In this document: positions 42,701 to 49,926 of the stretch, piece after piece
Numbering within the stretch: the stretch's first letter is position 1
Layout of the letters: each line of letters begins with the position of its first letter
Assembly: GCA_051880375.1 (NCBI GenBank)
Contig: JBJENV010000041.1
Location: 5,321 to 69,320, forward strand
DNA: 64,000 nt
From: SIG299 sp051880375
Lineage (GTDB): Bacteria; Bacillota; Clostridia; Lachnospirales; Lachnospiraceae
Reading direction: 5' to 3'
Notes under the pieces: model-generated
Databases searched by the model: none
Told to the model about the DNA's origin: nothing
What the model saw: the letters and a program-made list of their open reading frames with translations, nothing else
Made by a program: the position numbers and the translations under genes

Positions 42701-43363
42701 TATGCTGCAACCAAAAAAGAAATCGGAGAGTATAAGGGGCAGATTAAGGCGCTCGGTGATGTTAACGTCAATGCCATTGAGGATTACAAAAATCTTTCGG
42801 AGCGTTACGAATTATATACAACACAACGCAATGATTTGCTGGAAGCAGAAGCAAAGCTCCGCACGATTATCGAGCAGCTTGATAATGAAATGCGGAAGCA
42901 GTTTGAAGAAAAGTTTGCGGCAATCAGGGAACAGTTTGACGTTGTGTTCCGTGAACTGTTCGGCGGCGGTAAGGGAACACTGGAACTTATGGAGGATGAG
43001 GATGTGCTGACGGCAGGCATCCGTATTATTGCACAGCCGCCGGGAAAGAAACTGCAGAACATGATGCAGCTGTCCGGAGGTGAGAAGGCGCTGACGGCGA
43101 TTGCCCTGTTGTTTGCAATCCAGAACTTAAAGCCTTCGCCGTTCTGTCTGCTCGATGAGATTGAGGCGGCATTGGATGATCCCAATGTCGGACGCTATGC
43201 TAATTACCTGCATAAGCTGACAAAACATACACAGTTTATCGTAATTACCCACCGTAGAGGCACAATGGCATCGGCGGACATTCTGTATGGAATTACGATG
43301 CAGGAAAAGGGTGTTTCGACGCTTGTATCTGTTAATCTGATTGAAGATAATCTTGAAAAATAG
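39800..43363 (+). CDS. smc: Chromosome segregation ATPase SMC
   Basis: Condensin-like ATPase compacting the chromosome with ScpA/ScpB, 1187 residues as in the family. The N-terminal ATPase half has Walker A GPNGSGKSNV (about 32-41) and LRGSKMEDVIFSGT. Long coiled coils span about 165-500 and 670-1000 around a hinge at about 500-665 (RYDGYGNSIRKVM to NPGGSISGG). The C-terminal half has the ABC signature LSGGEKALTAIALLFA and Walker B LLDEIEAALDD. It starts 3 bases after rnc, with the ribosome binding site inside rnc (CAGGGGAAG). Confidence 0.98.
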   Translation: MYLKSIEVHGFKSFANKIVFKFHDGITAIVGPNGSGKSNVADAVRWVLGEQSAKQLRGSKMEDVIFSGTQLRKPMGYAYVAITLDNSDHKLPIDYEEVTVARRVYRSGESEYLINGNSCRLRDVQELFLDTGIGKEGYSIIGQGQIDKILSGKPEDRRELFDEAAGIVKYKKRKAAAEKELAEEQLNLSRITDILSEIEKQVGPLQKQSEVAKEYLRLKEALKRLEINLFLLDYERSEASREELDKKSGIVNGDIEDTRAKYDSTKQEYERLEAELEQYSSDIDKKKEQKNELLMLIQKREGEITLMQEKISSLHLSDAHYQQRKTALETEISGKQEELLRHEEERKALEASMEELKERQKASLEELDAIRGRITECTQKMEECNRLVLQVMNQDTEIKTKLQRFETLEEQNAIKKAEMAQKILHHKSEEAQYGEAVETCKEALLTVSEKIKEQRNWLTEQETKEQEIREKMSLLSSSIEKLQRSQIEEASKLEALRNLTERYDGYGNSIRKVMEKKAENAGIIGVVADIIKVDKRYETAIETALGASIQNIVTKDEATAKQMVEYLKAGKFGRATFLPLTSITTKALGGSKEQAENEQGVIGYAHTLVAADKEYDELMKYLLGRILVVDTMDHALSLARKYHYSLRIVTLEGEQLNPGGSISGGAYKNNSNLLGRRREMEEGEKKLAVWKKQSEEQTKEREMLRTERESLRTAMNAGKEQLQNLFLEQNTAKLNLNQEEERLNALKEAYSSIEEEVRGLELQNQENRVSSGQLKELLKKNETTREEAKETIEECSHKLEEDRRLEQYASEKNSSLRLEGANLEQSIQFTDENIHRVQTEKKRLTEEKETFTAEAGTTKERIEEQEAGIRRAHEDVAAWKTAVSGLNEVLKELEEKKDEITKGHKNFFTKREELSQRISELDKEAFRLSNQLERITEAMNAQCNYMWEEYEVTVESAKGYRDEAITGYAATKKEIGEYKGQIKALGDVNVNAIEDYKNLSERYELYTTQRNDLLEAEAKLRTIIEQLDNEMRKQFEEKFAAIREQFDVVFRELFGGGKGTLELMEDEDVLTAGIRIIAQPPGKKLQNMMQLSGGEKALTAIALLFAIQNLKPSPFCLLDEIEAALDDPNVGRYANYLHKLTKHTQFIVITHRRGTMASADILYGITMQEKGVSTLVSVNLIEDNLEK

Positions 43364-43396
43364 AACAACGATAATAGAAATACAGGGAGGACAGCT

Positions 43397-44347
43397 ATGG
43401 GAGAAAAGAAAGGTTTTTTTAAGCGTCTGGCAGAGGGGCTGACAAAGACAAGAAACAGCATTGCCTCAGGTATGGACTCGATTTTCAAAGGCTTTTCGGC
43501 AATTGATGATGACTTTTATGAGGAGCTGGAGGAAATTCTTGTGATGTCGGATATCGGCATCAATGCAACGACAAAGATTATCGACGATTTAAAAGCAAAG
43601 GTGAAGGAGACGAAAACGAAGCAGCCGGAGGACTGCAAAAAGCTTCTGATGGACAGCATGAAGGAGCAGATGTCGGTGCCGGAGGATGCGTATGAGTTTG
43701 AAAACCGGAAATCGGTTGTTATGCTGATTGGTGTGAACGGAGTAGGCAAAACAACATCCATCGGAAAGATTGCGGGACAGTTAAAGGCAGACGGCAAGAA
43801 GGTTTTGGTTGCGGCGGCAGATACGTTTCGTGCAGCGGCAATCGAACAGCTGACCGAGTGGACGCACCGCGCCGGTGTTGACATTATTGCACAGAAGGAA
43901 GGTGCAGACCCGGCAGCCGTTGTATTTGATGCAGTAACGGCAGCAAAGGCTAGAAATGTTGATGTATTGCTTTGCGATACCGCAGGGCGTCTGCATAACA
44001 AAAAAAACCTGATGGAAGAGCTTAAGAAAATTGAACGTGTGATTGAACGTGAATATCCGGATGCCTATCGGGAAACGCTTGTTGTTCTGGACGGAACGAC
44101 CGGACAGAATGCTCTTGTGCAGGCAAAGGAATTTAATGCGGCAGCGCCGATTGACGGTATCATATTAACGAAACTGGACGGAACTGCAAAGGGAGGAATT
44201 GCACTTGCCATTCAGGCGGAGCTTTCGGTTCCGGTAAAGTATATCGGTGTAGGGGAACATATGGAGGATTTACAGAAGTTTGATCCGGATGCGTTTGTGG
44301 ACGCATTGTTTGAAGGGATGACAGAGGAAGGAGAACAGAACCTATGA
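43397..44347 (+). CDS. ftsY: Signal recognition particle receptor FtsY
   Basis: SRP GTPase that docks ribosome-nascent chain complexes at the membrane, 316 residues. It lacks the long acidic A domain of enterobacterial FtsY, as usual in Firmicutes, and begins with a basic, Phe-rich MGEKKGFFKRLAEGLTKTRNS amphipathic-type start. The NG domain has GVNGVGKTTSIGKIA (about 115-129), ADTFRAAAIEQL, the DTAGRLHNK motif, ILTKLDGTAKGG and the final YIGVGEHMEDLQKFDP. It overlaps the next ATG by 4 bases. Confidence 0.97.
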   Translation: MGEKKGFFKRLAEGLTKTRNSIASGMDSIFKGFSAIDDDFYEELEEILVMSDIGINATTKIIDDLKAKVKETKTKQPEDCKKLLMDSMKEQMSVPEDAYEFENRKSVVMLIGVNGVGKTTSIGKIAGQLKADGKKVLVAAADTFRAAAIEQLTEWTHRAGVDIIAQKEGADPAAVVFDAVTAAKARNVDVLLCDTAGRLHNKKNLMEELKKIERVIEREYPDAYRETLVVLDGTTGQNALVQAKEFNAAAPIDGIILTKLDGTAKGGIALAIQAELSVPVKYIGVGEHMEDLQKFDPDAFVDALFEGMTEEGEQNL

Positions 44348-45558
44348 TGACGCTTGAAAAATTCGAGGAAGCTTCGGAAGTAGTCAAAAAAGTAATTACA
44401 CGTACCAAGCTGATGTATAGCGATTATTTCTCGGAAATGACCGGGAACAAGGTGTATCTGAAACCGGAAAACATGCAGGTAACCGGTGCGTACAAAGTGC
44501 GCGGCGCTTATTACAAGATCAGTACAATGAGTGAAGAAGAACGCGCAAAGGGACTCATTGCGGCATCTGCCGGAAATCATGCGCAGGGTGTTGCGTATGC
44601 AGCAAAATTGTATGGCTGCCGGGCTGTCATTGTAATGCCGACAACGACGCCTTTAATTAAAGTAAACCGCACAAAGAATTACGGTGCGGAGGTGGTACTG
44701 CATGGGGATGTCTATGATGAGGCATGCGCCTATGCAATGGAACTTGCCGAGAAAGAGGGAATGACCTTTATTCATCCGTTTGACGATGAGGTTGTGGCAA
44801 CCGGACAGGGGTCGATTGCAATGGAAATCTTTAAAGATTTGCCAACGGTTGATATCATAATGGTTCCGGTCGGCGGTGGCGGACTGCTTGCCGGTGTGGC
44901 TACATTTGCAAAAATGCTGAATCCGAACATCCGGGTTATCGGAGTTGAGCCGGTCGGTGCAAACTGTATGCAGGAATCGCTTCGTAAAGGAAAGGTGGTT
45001 ACGCTTCCTAAGATTGATACGATTGCCGACGGCACTGCGGTGAAGACACCGGGCGAAAAAATTTTCCCGTACGTTCAGAAGAATGTAGATGAAATCATTA
45101 CGATAGATGACGGCGAGCTTGTGGTAGCCTTCCTTGATATGATTGAAAATCACAAGATGGTAGTCGAAAACTCGGGACTTCTTACTGTGGCGGCTTTAAA
45201 GCATCTGGAGCCGGAAGGGAAGAAGGTTGTTTCGGTCTTAAGCGGAGGTAATATGGATGTTATTACCGTGTCCTCTGTTGTTCAGCACGGACTGATTCAG
45301 CGCGGAAGAATCTTTACGGTTTCCGTGCTGCTTCCGGATAAGCCGGGCGAGCTGCTTAACGTGGCAAGGGTCATTGCGGAAAATCAGGGCAACGTCATCC
45401 GCCTTGACCATAACCAGTTTGTCAGCATCAATCGTAACAGTGCAGTGGAACTGACCATTACAATGGAGGCGTTCGGACACGAGCATAAGGAGAAAATTAT
45501 TAAGGCACTGCAGAGCGCAGGCTATGACCCGAAGAGCATTCATCCAAAGGGAATGTAA
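44344..45558 (+). CDS. ilvA: Threonine ammonia-lyase (PLP-dependent) with ACT domain
   Basis: Deaminates threonine to 2-oxobutanoate and ammonia. It has 404 residues. The PLP lysine lies in GAYKVRGAYYKI (about residue 51), with AASAGNHAQGVA behind it, and the phosphate-binding loop is VPVGGGGLLAG. A single C-terminal ACT-like domain (about 330-404: FTVSVLLPDKPGELLNVAR) suggests allosteric control. This medium length with one ACT domain is common to clostridial enzymes annotated as either IlvA or TdcB, so biosynthetic and catabolic roles cannot be separated. Its start overlaps ftsY (ATGATGA), an unusual partner, and a strong terminator follows. Confidence 0.92.
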   Translation: MMTLEKFEEASEVVKKVITRTKLMYSDYFSEMTGNKVYLKPENMQVTGAYKVRGAYYKISTMSEEERAKGLIAASAGNHAQGVAYAAKLYGCRAVIVMPTTTPLIKVNRTKNYGAEVVLHGDVYDEACAYAMELAEKEGMTFIHPFDDEVVATGQGSIAMEIFKDLPTVDIIMVPVGGGGLLAGVATFAKMLNPNIRVIGVEPVGANCMQESLRKGKVVTLPKIDTIADGTAVKTPGEKIFPYVQKNVDEIITIDDGELVVAFLDMIENHKMVVENSGLLTVAALKHLEPEGKKVVSVLSGGNMDVITVSSVVQHGLIQRGRIFTVSVLLPDKPGELLNVARVIAENQGNVIRLDHNQFVSINRNSAVELTITMEAFGHEHKEKIIKALQSAGYDPKSIHPKGM

Positions 45559-45584
45559 TGCAACATGAATTGTGCAATACTACC

Positions 45585-45627
45585 AAAAAGCGGCGGGAAA
45601 CTTTTACGGTTTCGGGCCGCTTTTTTT
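45585..45627 (+). terminator. Terminator after ilvA
   Basis: AAAAAGCGGC (45585-45594) pairs with GCCGCTTTTT (from 45616), with further GAAAC/GTTTC pairing inside and seven T residues. A strong intrinsic terminator closing the plsX-to-ilvA run. Confidence 0.92.
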
Positions 45628-45736
45628 GAAGAAAACCACTTGTCGGAACGGAAAAGGTCTGTTACACTTTAAGAGGTTCCGAAATCGCAGAAAAGGAACA
45701 AGGTGAAAATTTGTTCGATTTTAGTTACAAAATTCC

Positions 45737-45765
45737 TTGACAAAAATAGAAAACGGCAGTATGAT
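45737..45765 (+). promoter_or_regulatory. Consensus sigma-A promoter of recA
   Basis: TTGACA (45737-45742), 17 bp, TATGAT (45760-45765). A perfect -35, near-perfect -10 and optimal spacing imply a very strong promoter when not repressed; its start region is covered by the LexA boxes that follow. Confidence 0.88.
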
Positions 45766-45766
45766 A

Positions 45767-45794
45767 AGAACAGAAGTTCGAGAACATACGGTCG
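45767..45794 (+). promoter_or_regulatory. Two abutting LexA (SOS) boxes at the recA start
   Basis: AGAACAGAAGTTCG (45767-45780) and AGAACATACGGTCG (45781-45794) each fit the Gram-positive LexA box CGAAC-N4-GTTCG: the first has 9 of the 10 fixed bases, the second 8 of 10. They are head-to-tail with no gap and start one base after the -10. A third weaker match (TGAAAATTTGTTCG) lies at 45704-45717 upstream of the -35. LexA repression of recA is well established in Firmicutes; the tandem layout is seen here. Confidence 0.85.
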
Positions 45795-45809
45795 AATATG
45801 GAGGTTGCT

Positions 45810-46871
45810 ATGGCAGATAGTGAAAAGTTAAAAGCATTAGAGTCCGCTTTAGGACAAATAGAAAAACAGTACGGCAAAGGTTCTGTTATGAAGCTCGGTG
45901 ACAGTGCCGCCCACATGAATGTGGAGGCAATTCCTACCGGTTCTTTAAGCTTGGATATTGCACTTGGTGTCGGCGGTATTCCGAAAGGACGTATCGTAGA
46001 AATCTACGGTCCGGAATCCAGCGGTAAAACTACCGTTGCGCTACATATGGTTGCCGAGGTGCAGAAACGCGGTGGTATTGCAGGCTTTATCGATGCAGAG
46101 CATGCGCTGGATCCTGTATATGCCAAAAACATCGGCGTTGACATTGATAATCTGTATATTTCCCAGCCGGACAACGGTGAGCAGGCTCTTGAAATTACGG
46201 AAACCATGGTTCGTTCCGGAGCCATTGACATTGTAATAGTGGACTCCGTTGCAGCACTTGTACCAAAGGCAGAAATCGAAGGAGACATGGGAGATTCTCA
46301 TGTCGGATTACAGGCGCGTCTGATGTCTCAGGCACTCAGAAAGCTGACCGCAGCCATCAGCCGTTCCAACTGTGTTGTGATTTTCATCAACCAGCTTCGT
46401 GAAAAAGTCGGTGTCATGTTTGGTAATCCGGAAACAACAACCGGTGGTCGTGCTTTAAAGTTCTACGCTTCCGTTCGTTTGGATGTCAGACGGGTTGAGG
46501 CATTAAAGGCTGGCGGAGAGGTAATCGGTAACCGCACCAGAATTAAGGTTGTAAAGAATAAGGTGGCTCCGCCATTTAAGGAAGCAGAATTTGATATCAT
46601 GTTCGGTAAGGGAATTTCCCGTGAAGGAGATATTTTAGACCTTGCCGCAAACGAAAACGTAATTGTAAAGAGCGGAGCGTGGTTTGCTTATAATGATGCC
46701 AAAATCGGTCAGGGCAGAGAAAATGCGAAGCTTTACTTAAAGGAAAATCCTCAGATTATGGAGGAAGTAGAAAAGAAGGTCAGAGTAAAGTTCGGTCTGC
46801 TTCCGGCGGAAGAAGATACACCAAAGAAAGAGGAAAAAGCAGGGAAAAAGGCTGCTTTGACAGAAGAGTAG
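45810..46871 (+). CDS. recA: Recombinase RecA
   Basis: DNA strand-exchange ATPase and LexA co-protease. The in-frame ATG at 45798 overlaps the ribosome binding site TGGAGG (45799-45804), so ATG 45810 is the start, giving 353 residues. Motifs are Walker A GPESSGKTT (about 68-76), FIDAEHALDP, VDSVAALVPKAEIEGDMGD, the DNA-binding L1/L2 region INQLREKVGVMFGNPETTTGG, and a C-terminal Lys/Glu-rich tail. recX follows after 93 bases. Expression should be damage-inducible through the two LexA boxes. Confidence 0.98.
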   Translation: MADSEKLKALESALGQIEKQYGKGSVMKLGDSAAHMNVEAIPTGSLSLDIALGVGGIPKGRIVEIYGPESSGKTTVALHMVAEVQKRGGIAGFIDAEHALDPVYAKNIGVDIDNLYISQPDNGEQALEITETMVRSGAIDIVIVDSVAALVPKAEIEGDMGDSHVGLQARLMSQALRKLTAAISRSNCVVIFINQLREKVGVMFGNPETTTGGRALKFYASVRLDVRRVEALKAGGEVIGNRTRIKVVKNKVAPPFKEAEFDIMFGKGISREGDILDLAANENVIVKSGAWFAYNDAKIGQGRENAKLYLKENPQIMEEVEKKVRVKFGLLPAEEDTPKKEEKAGKKAALTEE

Positions 46872-46902
46872 AAAAAGTATAATAAGAGGCTTTATAAATC
46901 CG

Positions 46903-46941
46903 GCAAAGGCTGTCACAGTACAATATTGTGGCAGTCTTTGC
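46903..46941 (+). other. Hairpin between recA and recX
   Basis: GCAAAGGCTGTCACA (46903-46917) and TGTGGCAGTCTTTGC (46927-46941) form a near-perfect stem with a 9-base loop but no T-run (CTATATGC follows). It may lower, without abolishing, read-through into recX; in other bacteria recX is kept well below recA by such a hairpin. Confidence 0.6.
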
Positions 46942-46964
46942 TATATGCAGAAAGAGGAAGTTTT

Positions 46965-47549
46965 ATGAGAAAGAATGAAATAGAGAAGGATACGTCGGAA
47001 GAAAAGGGAATTCCAGCGGAAGAACTTTTACTTTGTGGGAAAAAGCGTGCCATGCAGTTATTGGAGCGCAGAGATTATTCCAGAAAGGAACTGACAGAAA
47101 AGCTTAGAAAGGATGGTTATGCGGAGGAACTTCTTACGGAAATCATCGCATATCTGGATTCTTATCACTATCTGGATGATGTGCGTTATGCAGGAATGCT
47201 GATTCGCGGCAGGAAGACAACAAAAAGCCGCAGAGAGCTTGTTTATTACTTGAAGACAAAAGGAATTTCCGATGAGGACATTGAAGCAGCAATGGAAGCG
47301 GACTATCATATGAAGGATGAGGGTTTGAACTGTTTTCCATATGGCGAAGGAGGCAGTGACGAAGAAGAGGTGACTGGGGAAGAACAAGAGTCACCGGAAT
47401 TTACTGCAATCCGCAGACAGCTTAACAAGTATCATGTCACAAAGGAGACGTTTCCCAATCTGACATACGAGGAAAAGCAGAAGCTTGCGGCAAGGCTCTA
47501 CCGAAAGGGATACTCTCAGGAGAATATCCGCAGGGAACTTGATATGTAA
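46965..47549 (+). CDS. recX: RecA regulator RecX
   Basis: Small helical protein that binds and modulates RecA filaments. ATG 46965 behind AAAGAGGAAG is taken over the longer frame from 46926, giving 194 residues. Recognisable tandem three-helix repeats include AMQLLERRDYSRKELTEKLRK and YLDDVRYAGMLIRGRKTTKSR-type segments and RELVYYLKTKGISDEDI; the end is KLAARLYRKGYSQENIRREL. Between repeats, around residues 120-150, is an acidic insert (EEEVTGEEQESPE) not usual for RecX. Its place right after recA strongly supports the assignment. Confidence 0.9.
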   Translation: MRKNEIEKDTSEEKGIPAEELLLCGKKRAMQLLERRDYSRKELTEKLRKDGYAEELLTEIIAYLDSYHYLDDVRYAGMLIRGRKTTKSRRELVYYLKTKGISDEDIEAAMEADYHMKDEGLNCFPYGEGGSDEEEVTGEEQESPEFTAIRRQLNKYHVTKETFPNLTYEEKQKLAARLYRKGYSQENIRRELDM

Positions 47550-47586
47550 CTTTGTTAATTTTTTGTTCAGTTTATTTTTTTCTCTC

Positions 47587-47615
47587 TTGCTTTTCTTGAT
47601 TTTAAGAGCTATAAT
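47587..47615 (+). promoter_or_regulatory. Promoter of the biotin carboxyltransferase/Na+ pump operon
   Basis: TTGCTT (47587-47592), 17 bp, TATAAT (47610-47615). A second TATAAT follows immediately at 47616-47621, and a TTGATT at 47596 is too close to either. T-rich sequence upstream is typical of an UP-like region, though this is only compositional. Confidence 0.65.
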
Positions 47616-47666
47616 TATAATCGGCAGAAAATTGATTTTTAATTATTATAAAACGGAGGCTAAACA

Positions 47667-49097
47667 ATGGGTAGTTCAACACAAATGTCGGCAAAAGACA
47701 GAATTACTGCTTTGCTTGACGACAACAGCTTTGTTGAAATCGGTGCGCTTGTTACCAAGAGAAACACAGATTTTGATTTACCGCAGACGGAAGCTCCATC
47801 CGATGGTGTCATTACCGGTTACGGCTTGATTGATGGCGGACTGGTGTATGTTTACAGTCAGGATGCAAAGGTTCTGCATGGTACGGTCGGCGAAATGCAC
47901 GCAAAAAAAATTGCAAGACTGTATGATCTGGCACTGAAGACAGGTGCTCCGGTCATCGGACTTGTAGATTGTGCAGGTATCCGCTTACAGGAAGCAACCG
48001 ATGCACTTGCAGGCTTCGGTGAGATTTTTATGAAGCAGACAATGGCATCCGGTGTAGTTCCACAGATTACGGCAGTATTCGGAACATGCGGCGGCGGTTC
48101 TGCAATTTCCGCATCCCTTTCCGACTTTACCTTCATGCCGAAGAAGGATGCAAAGCTTTTTGTAAATTCTCCGAACGCACTGGAAGGCAATTATACCGCA
48201 AAGTGTGATACAGCGTCGGCAGAATATCAGGCGGCTTGCGGTGTCGTAGATGTAGTGGAAGAGGATGAGACATCAGTTTTAGGCAGTATTCGTACACTTG
48301 TTTCCATTCTTCCGACCAACAATGAGGCAGAGGCAGTGGTTGACTGCACCGACGATTTGAATCGTGCAGTATCGTATGATGTTCTTTCTGCAGATCCGGC
48401 AAAGGCACTTGCCGATCTTTCGGATGATAACTTTTTCTTTGAGGTAAAGTCTTCATTTGCAAAGGAAATGGTAACCGGTTTTATTAAGTTAGACGGTATG
48501 ACCATCGGTGCGGTAGCAAACCGTACGGCAGTTCTGGATGAGAACGGCAAGGCATCCGAAACCTTTGAAGCAGTACTTTCTACAAAGGGCTGCTATAAGG
48601 CAGAAAAGTTTGTAAACTTCTGTGATGCTTTTGGCATTCCGGTTGTTTCCTTTACAAACGTAAACGGCTATAAGGCAACCGTTGCTGAAGAGAGAGGAAT
48701 TGCAACAGCGGCAGCAAAGCTTACGTTTGCATTTGCAAATGCTACGGTACCGAAGGTAAACGTTATCTCCGGCAAGGCATTTGGCAGTACATATATTGTA
48801 ATGAATTCCAAGCACATTGGGGCAGATATGGTATTTGCTGTAGAAGGTGCTAAAATCGGTATGATGGATGCAGAGCTTGCAGCACAGATTCTCTGTCCGG
48901 AAGGAAGCACAGAGGAAAGAAAGTCTGCTGCAGATGCTTATGATGCGCTTCAGGGCAGTGCAGAGTCAGCAGCAAAGCGTGGCTATGTGGATGCAATTAT
49001 TTCCGCAGACAGTGTAAGACAGCAGCTTTCCTATGCATTTGGTATGTTATATTCCAAGAGAGATACACAGCCTGCGAAAAAACACGGCACAATTTAA
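47667..49097 (+). CDS. Biotin-dependent acyl-CoA carboxyltransferase (MmdA/PccB-type)
   Basis: Carboxyltransferase moving CO2 between biotin and an acyl-CoA, 476 residues. It has the two crotonase-fold halves of the family: the N-half with GLVDCAGIRLQEATDALAG and FGTCGGGSAIS, and the C-half with GIPVVSFTNVNGYKATVAEE and GKAFGSTYIVMNSKHIGADM. Its closest named relatives are the methylmalonyl-CoA and glutaconyl-CoA decarboxylase alpha subunits. At 476 residues it is shorter than typical MmdA (about 510), and the usual methylmalonyl-CoA signature loops are altered, so the substrate is uncertain. It heads a five-gene operon with OadG-like, biotin carrier, beta pump and OadA-like proteins. Confidence 0.88.
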   Translation: MGSSTQMSAKDRITALLDDNSFVEIGALVTKRNTDFDLPQTEAPSDGVITGYGLIDGGLVYVYSQDAKVLHGTVGEMHAKKIARLYDLALKTGAPVIGLVDCAGIRLQEATDALAGFGEIFMKQTMASGVVPQITAVFGTCGGGSAISASLSDFTFMPKKDAKLFVNSPNALEGNYTAKCDTASAEYQAACGVVDVVEEDETSVLGSIRTLVSILPTNNEAEAVVDCTDDLNRAVSYDVLSADPAKALADLSDDNFFFEVKSSFAKEMVTGFIKLDGMTIGAVANRTAVLDENGKASETFEAVLSTKGCYKAEKFVNFCDAFGIPVVSFTNVNGYKATVAEERGIATAAAKLTFAFANATVPKVNVISGKAFGSTYIVMNSKHIGADMVFAVEGAKIGMMDAELAAQILCPEGSTEERKSAADAYDALQGSAESAAKRGYVDAIISADSVRQQLSYAFGMLYSKRDTQPAKKHGTI

Positions 49098-49111
49098 TAC
49101 GGAGGTATCAC

Positions 49112-49519
49112 ATGAACACTATATTCGCAGTTTCAAACTGGTGGAACAGCGTTAAGGGTCCTCTGGCAGATGCAGGTGTGAATACACTGATTGGCATTAC
49201 CGTAGTTTTTCTTACCTTACTTTTTATCAGCTTTGTTATTTCGCTTTTTAAATACATTTCCGTAATGGAAAAGAACATGGCGGCAAAAAAAGCAGCTAAG
49301 ACAGCTTCGGCAAAAAATGCAGAGCAGACCGTTACACCGGTTGCAGAACAGGATATGTCCGAATCGGGCAATGCATCCGAGATGGATGATTTGGAACTGA
49401 TTGCTGTAATTACGGCGGCAATTCATGCTTACGAAGAAGCACAGGGCAATGCCGTTTCCGGTGATTTGGTTGTGCGTTCCATTCGTAAGATTAATAAAAC
49501 CAGATGGCAGAAAGCTTAA
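49112..49519 (+). CDS. OadG-like gamma subunit of the Na+ pumping decarboxylase
   Basis: A 135-residue membrane-anchored subunit. It has one N-terminal helix after about 25 residues (TLIGITVVFLTLLFISFVIS), then a basic Ala/Lys-rich stretch, an acidic/Thr-rich linker and a C-terminal part with ELIAVITAAIHAYEEAQG and VRSIRKINKTRWQ. OadG/MmdD subunits have the same single-helix-plus-linker plan, and the C-terminal AIxAAI and RSIRRxxRxxxW motifs are those of clostridial OadG-family proteins. It is thought to tether the carboxyltransferase to the beta subunit. GGAGG precedes the ATG. Confidence 0.85.
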   Translation: MNTIFAVSNWWNSVKGPLADAGVNTLIGITVVFLTLLFISFVISLFKYISVMEKNMAAKKAAKTASAKNAEQTVTPVAEQDMSESGNASEMDDLELIAVITAAIHAYEEAQGNAVSGDLVVRSIRKINKTRWQKA

Positions 49520-49537
49520 TCATAGGAGGATATTACA

Positions 49538-49909
49538 ATGAAAAATTATACCATTACTGTAAATGGCAATGTTTATGACGTAACAGTAGAAGAGGGAGCA
49601 GCTGTAGCATCCGCAGCTCCTGTTGCAGCACCAAAGGCAGCAGCTCCGGCACCAAAGGCAGCACCGAAGGCAGCAGCTCCGGCAGGTGCACAGGGCGGCG
49701 TGAAGGTAAATGCTCCGATGCCTGGCAAGATTTTAGGTATTAAGGCAAACGCAGGACAGGCAGTAAAGAAGGGTGAAGTTCTTCTTGTTCTGGAAGCAAT
49801 GAAGATGGAAAATGAAATTGTTGCACCGCAGGACGGCACTGTAGCAAGCATCAACGTAGCAGTCGGTGACCAGGTAGAGGCAGGAGCAGTTCTCGCTACT
49901 TTAAACTAA
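49538..49909 (+). CDS. Biotin carboxyl carrier protein
   Basis: A 123-residue biotin carrier that shuttles carboxylate between carboxyltransferase and pump. It has a short N-terminal strand pair (MKNYTITVNGNVYDVTVEEG), an Ala/Pro/Lys linker (about 25-52) built of short APKAA-type repeats, and a biotinyl domain (about 53-123) with the biotinylation site EAMKMEN, Lys near residue 89. It lies between the gamma-like and beta subunit genes, 18-19 bases from each, and is the only biotin domain in the operon, so it must serve both carboxyltransferases if both act. Confidence 0.94.
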   Translation: MKNYTITVNGNVYDVTVEEGAAVASAAPVAAPKAAAPAPKAAPKAAAPAGAQGGVKVNAPMPGKILGIKANAGQAVKKGEVLLVLEAMKMENEIVAPQDGTVASINVAVGDQVEAGAVLATLN

Positions 49910-49926
49910 TCGGGAGGAGCGCTTAA

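Noticed and set aside
49609..49690. Short Ala/Pro repeats in the biotin carrier gene as a novel repeat element
   Set aside because: Such Ala/Pro linkers are normal between the N-terminus and biotinyl domain of carrier proteins.
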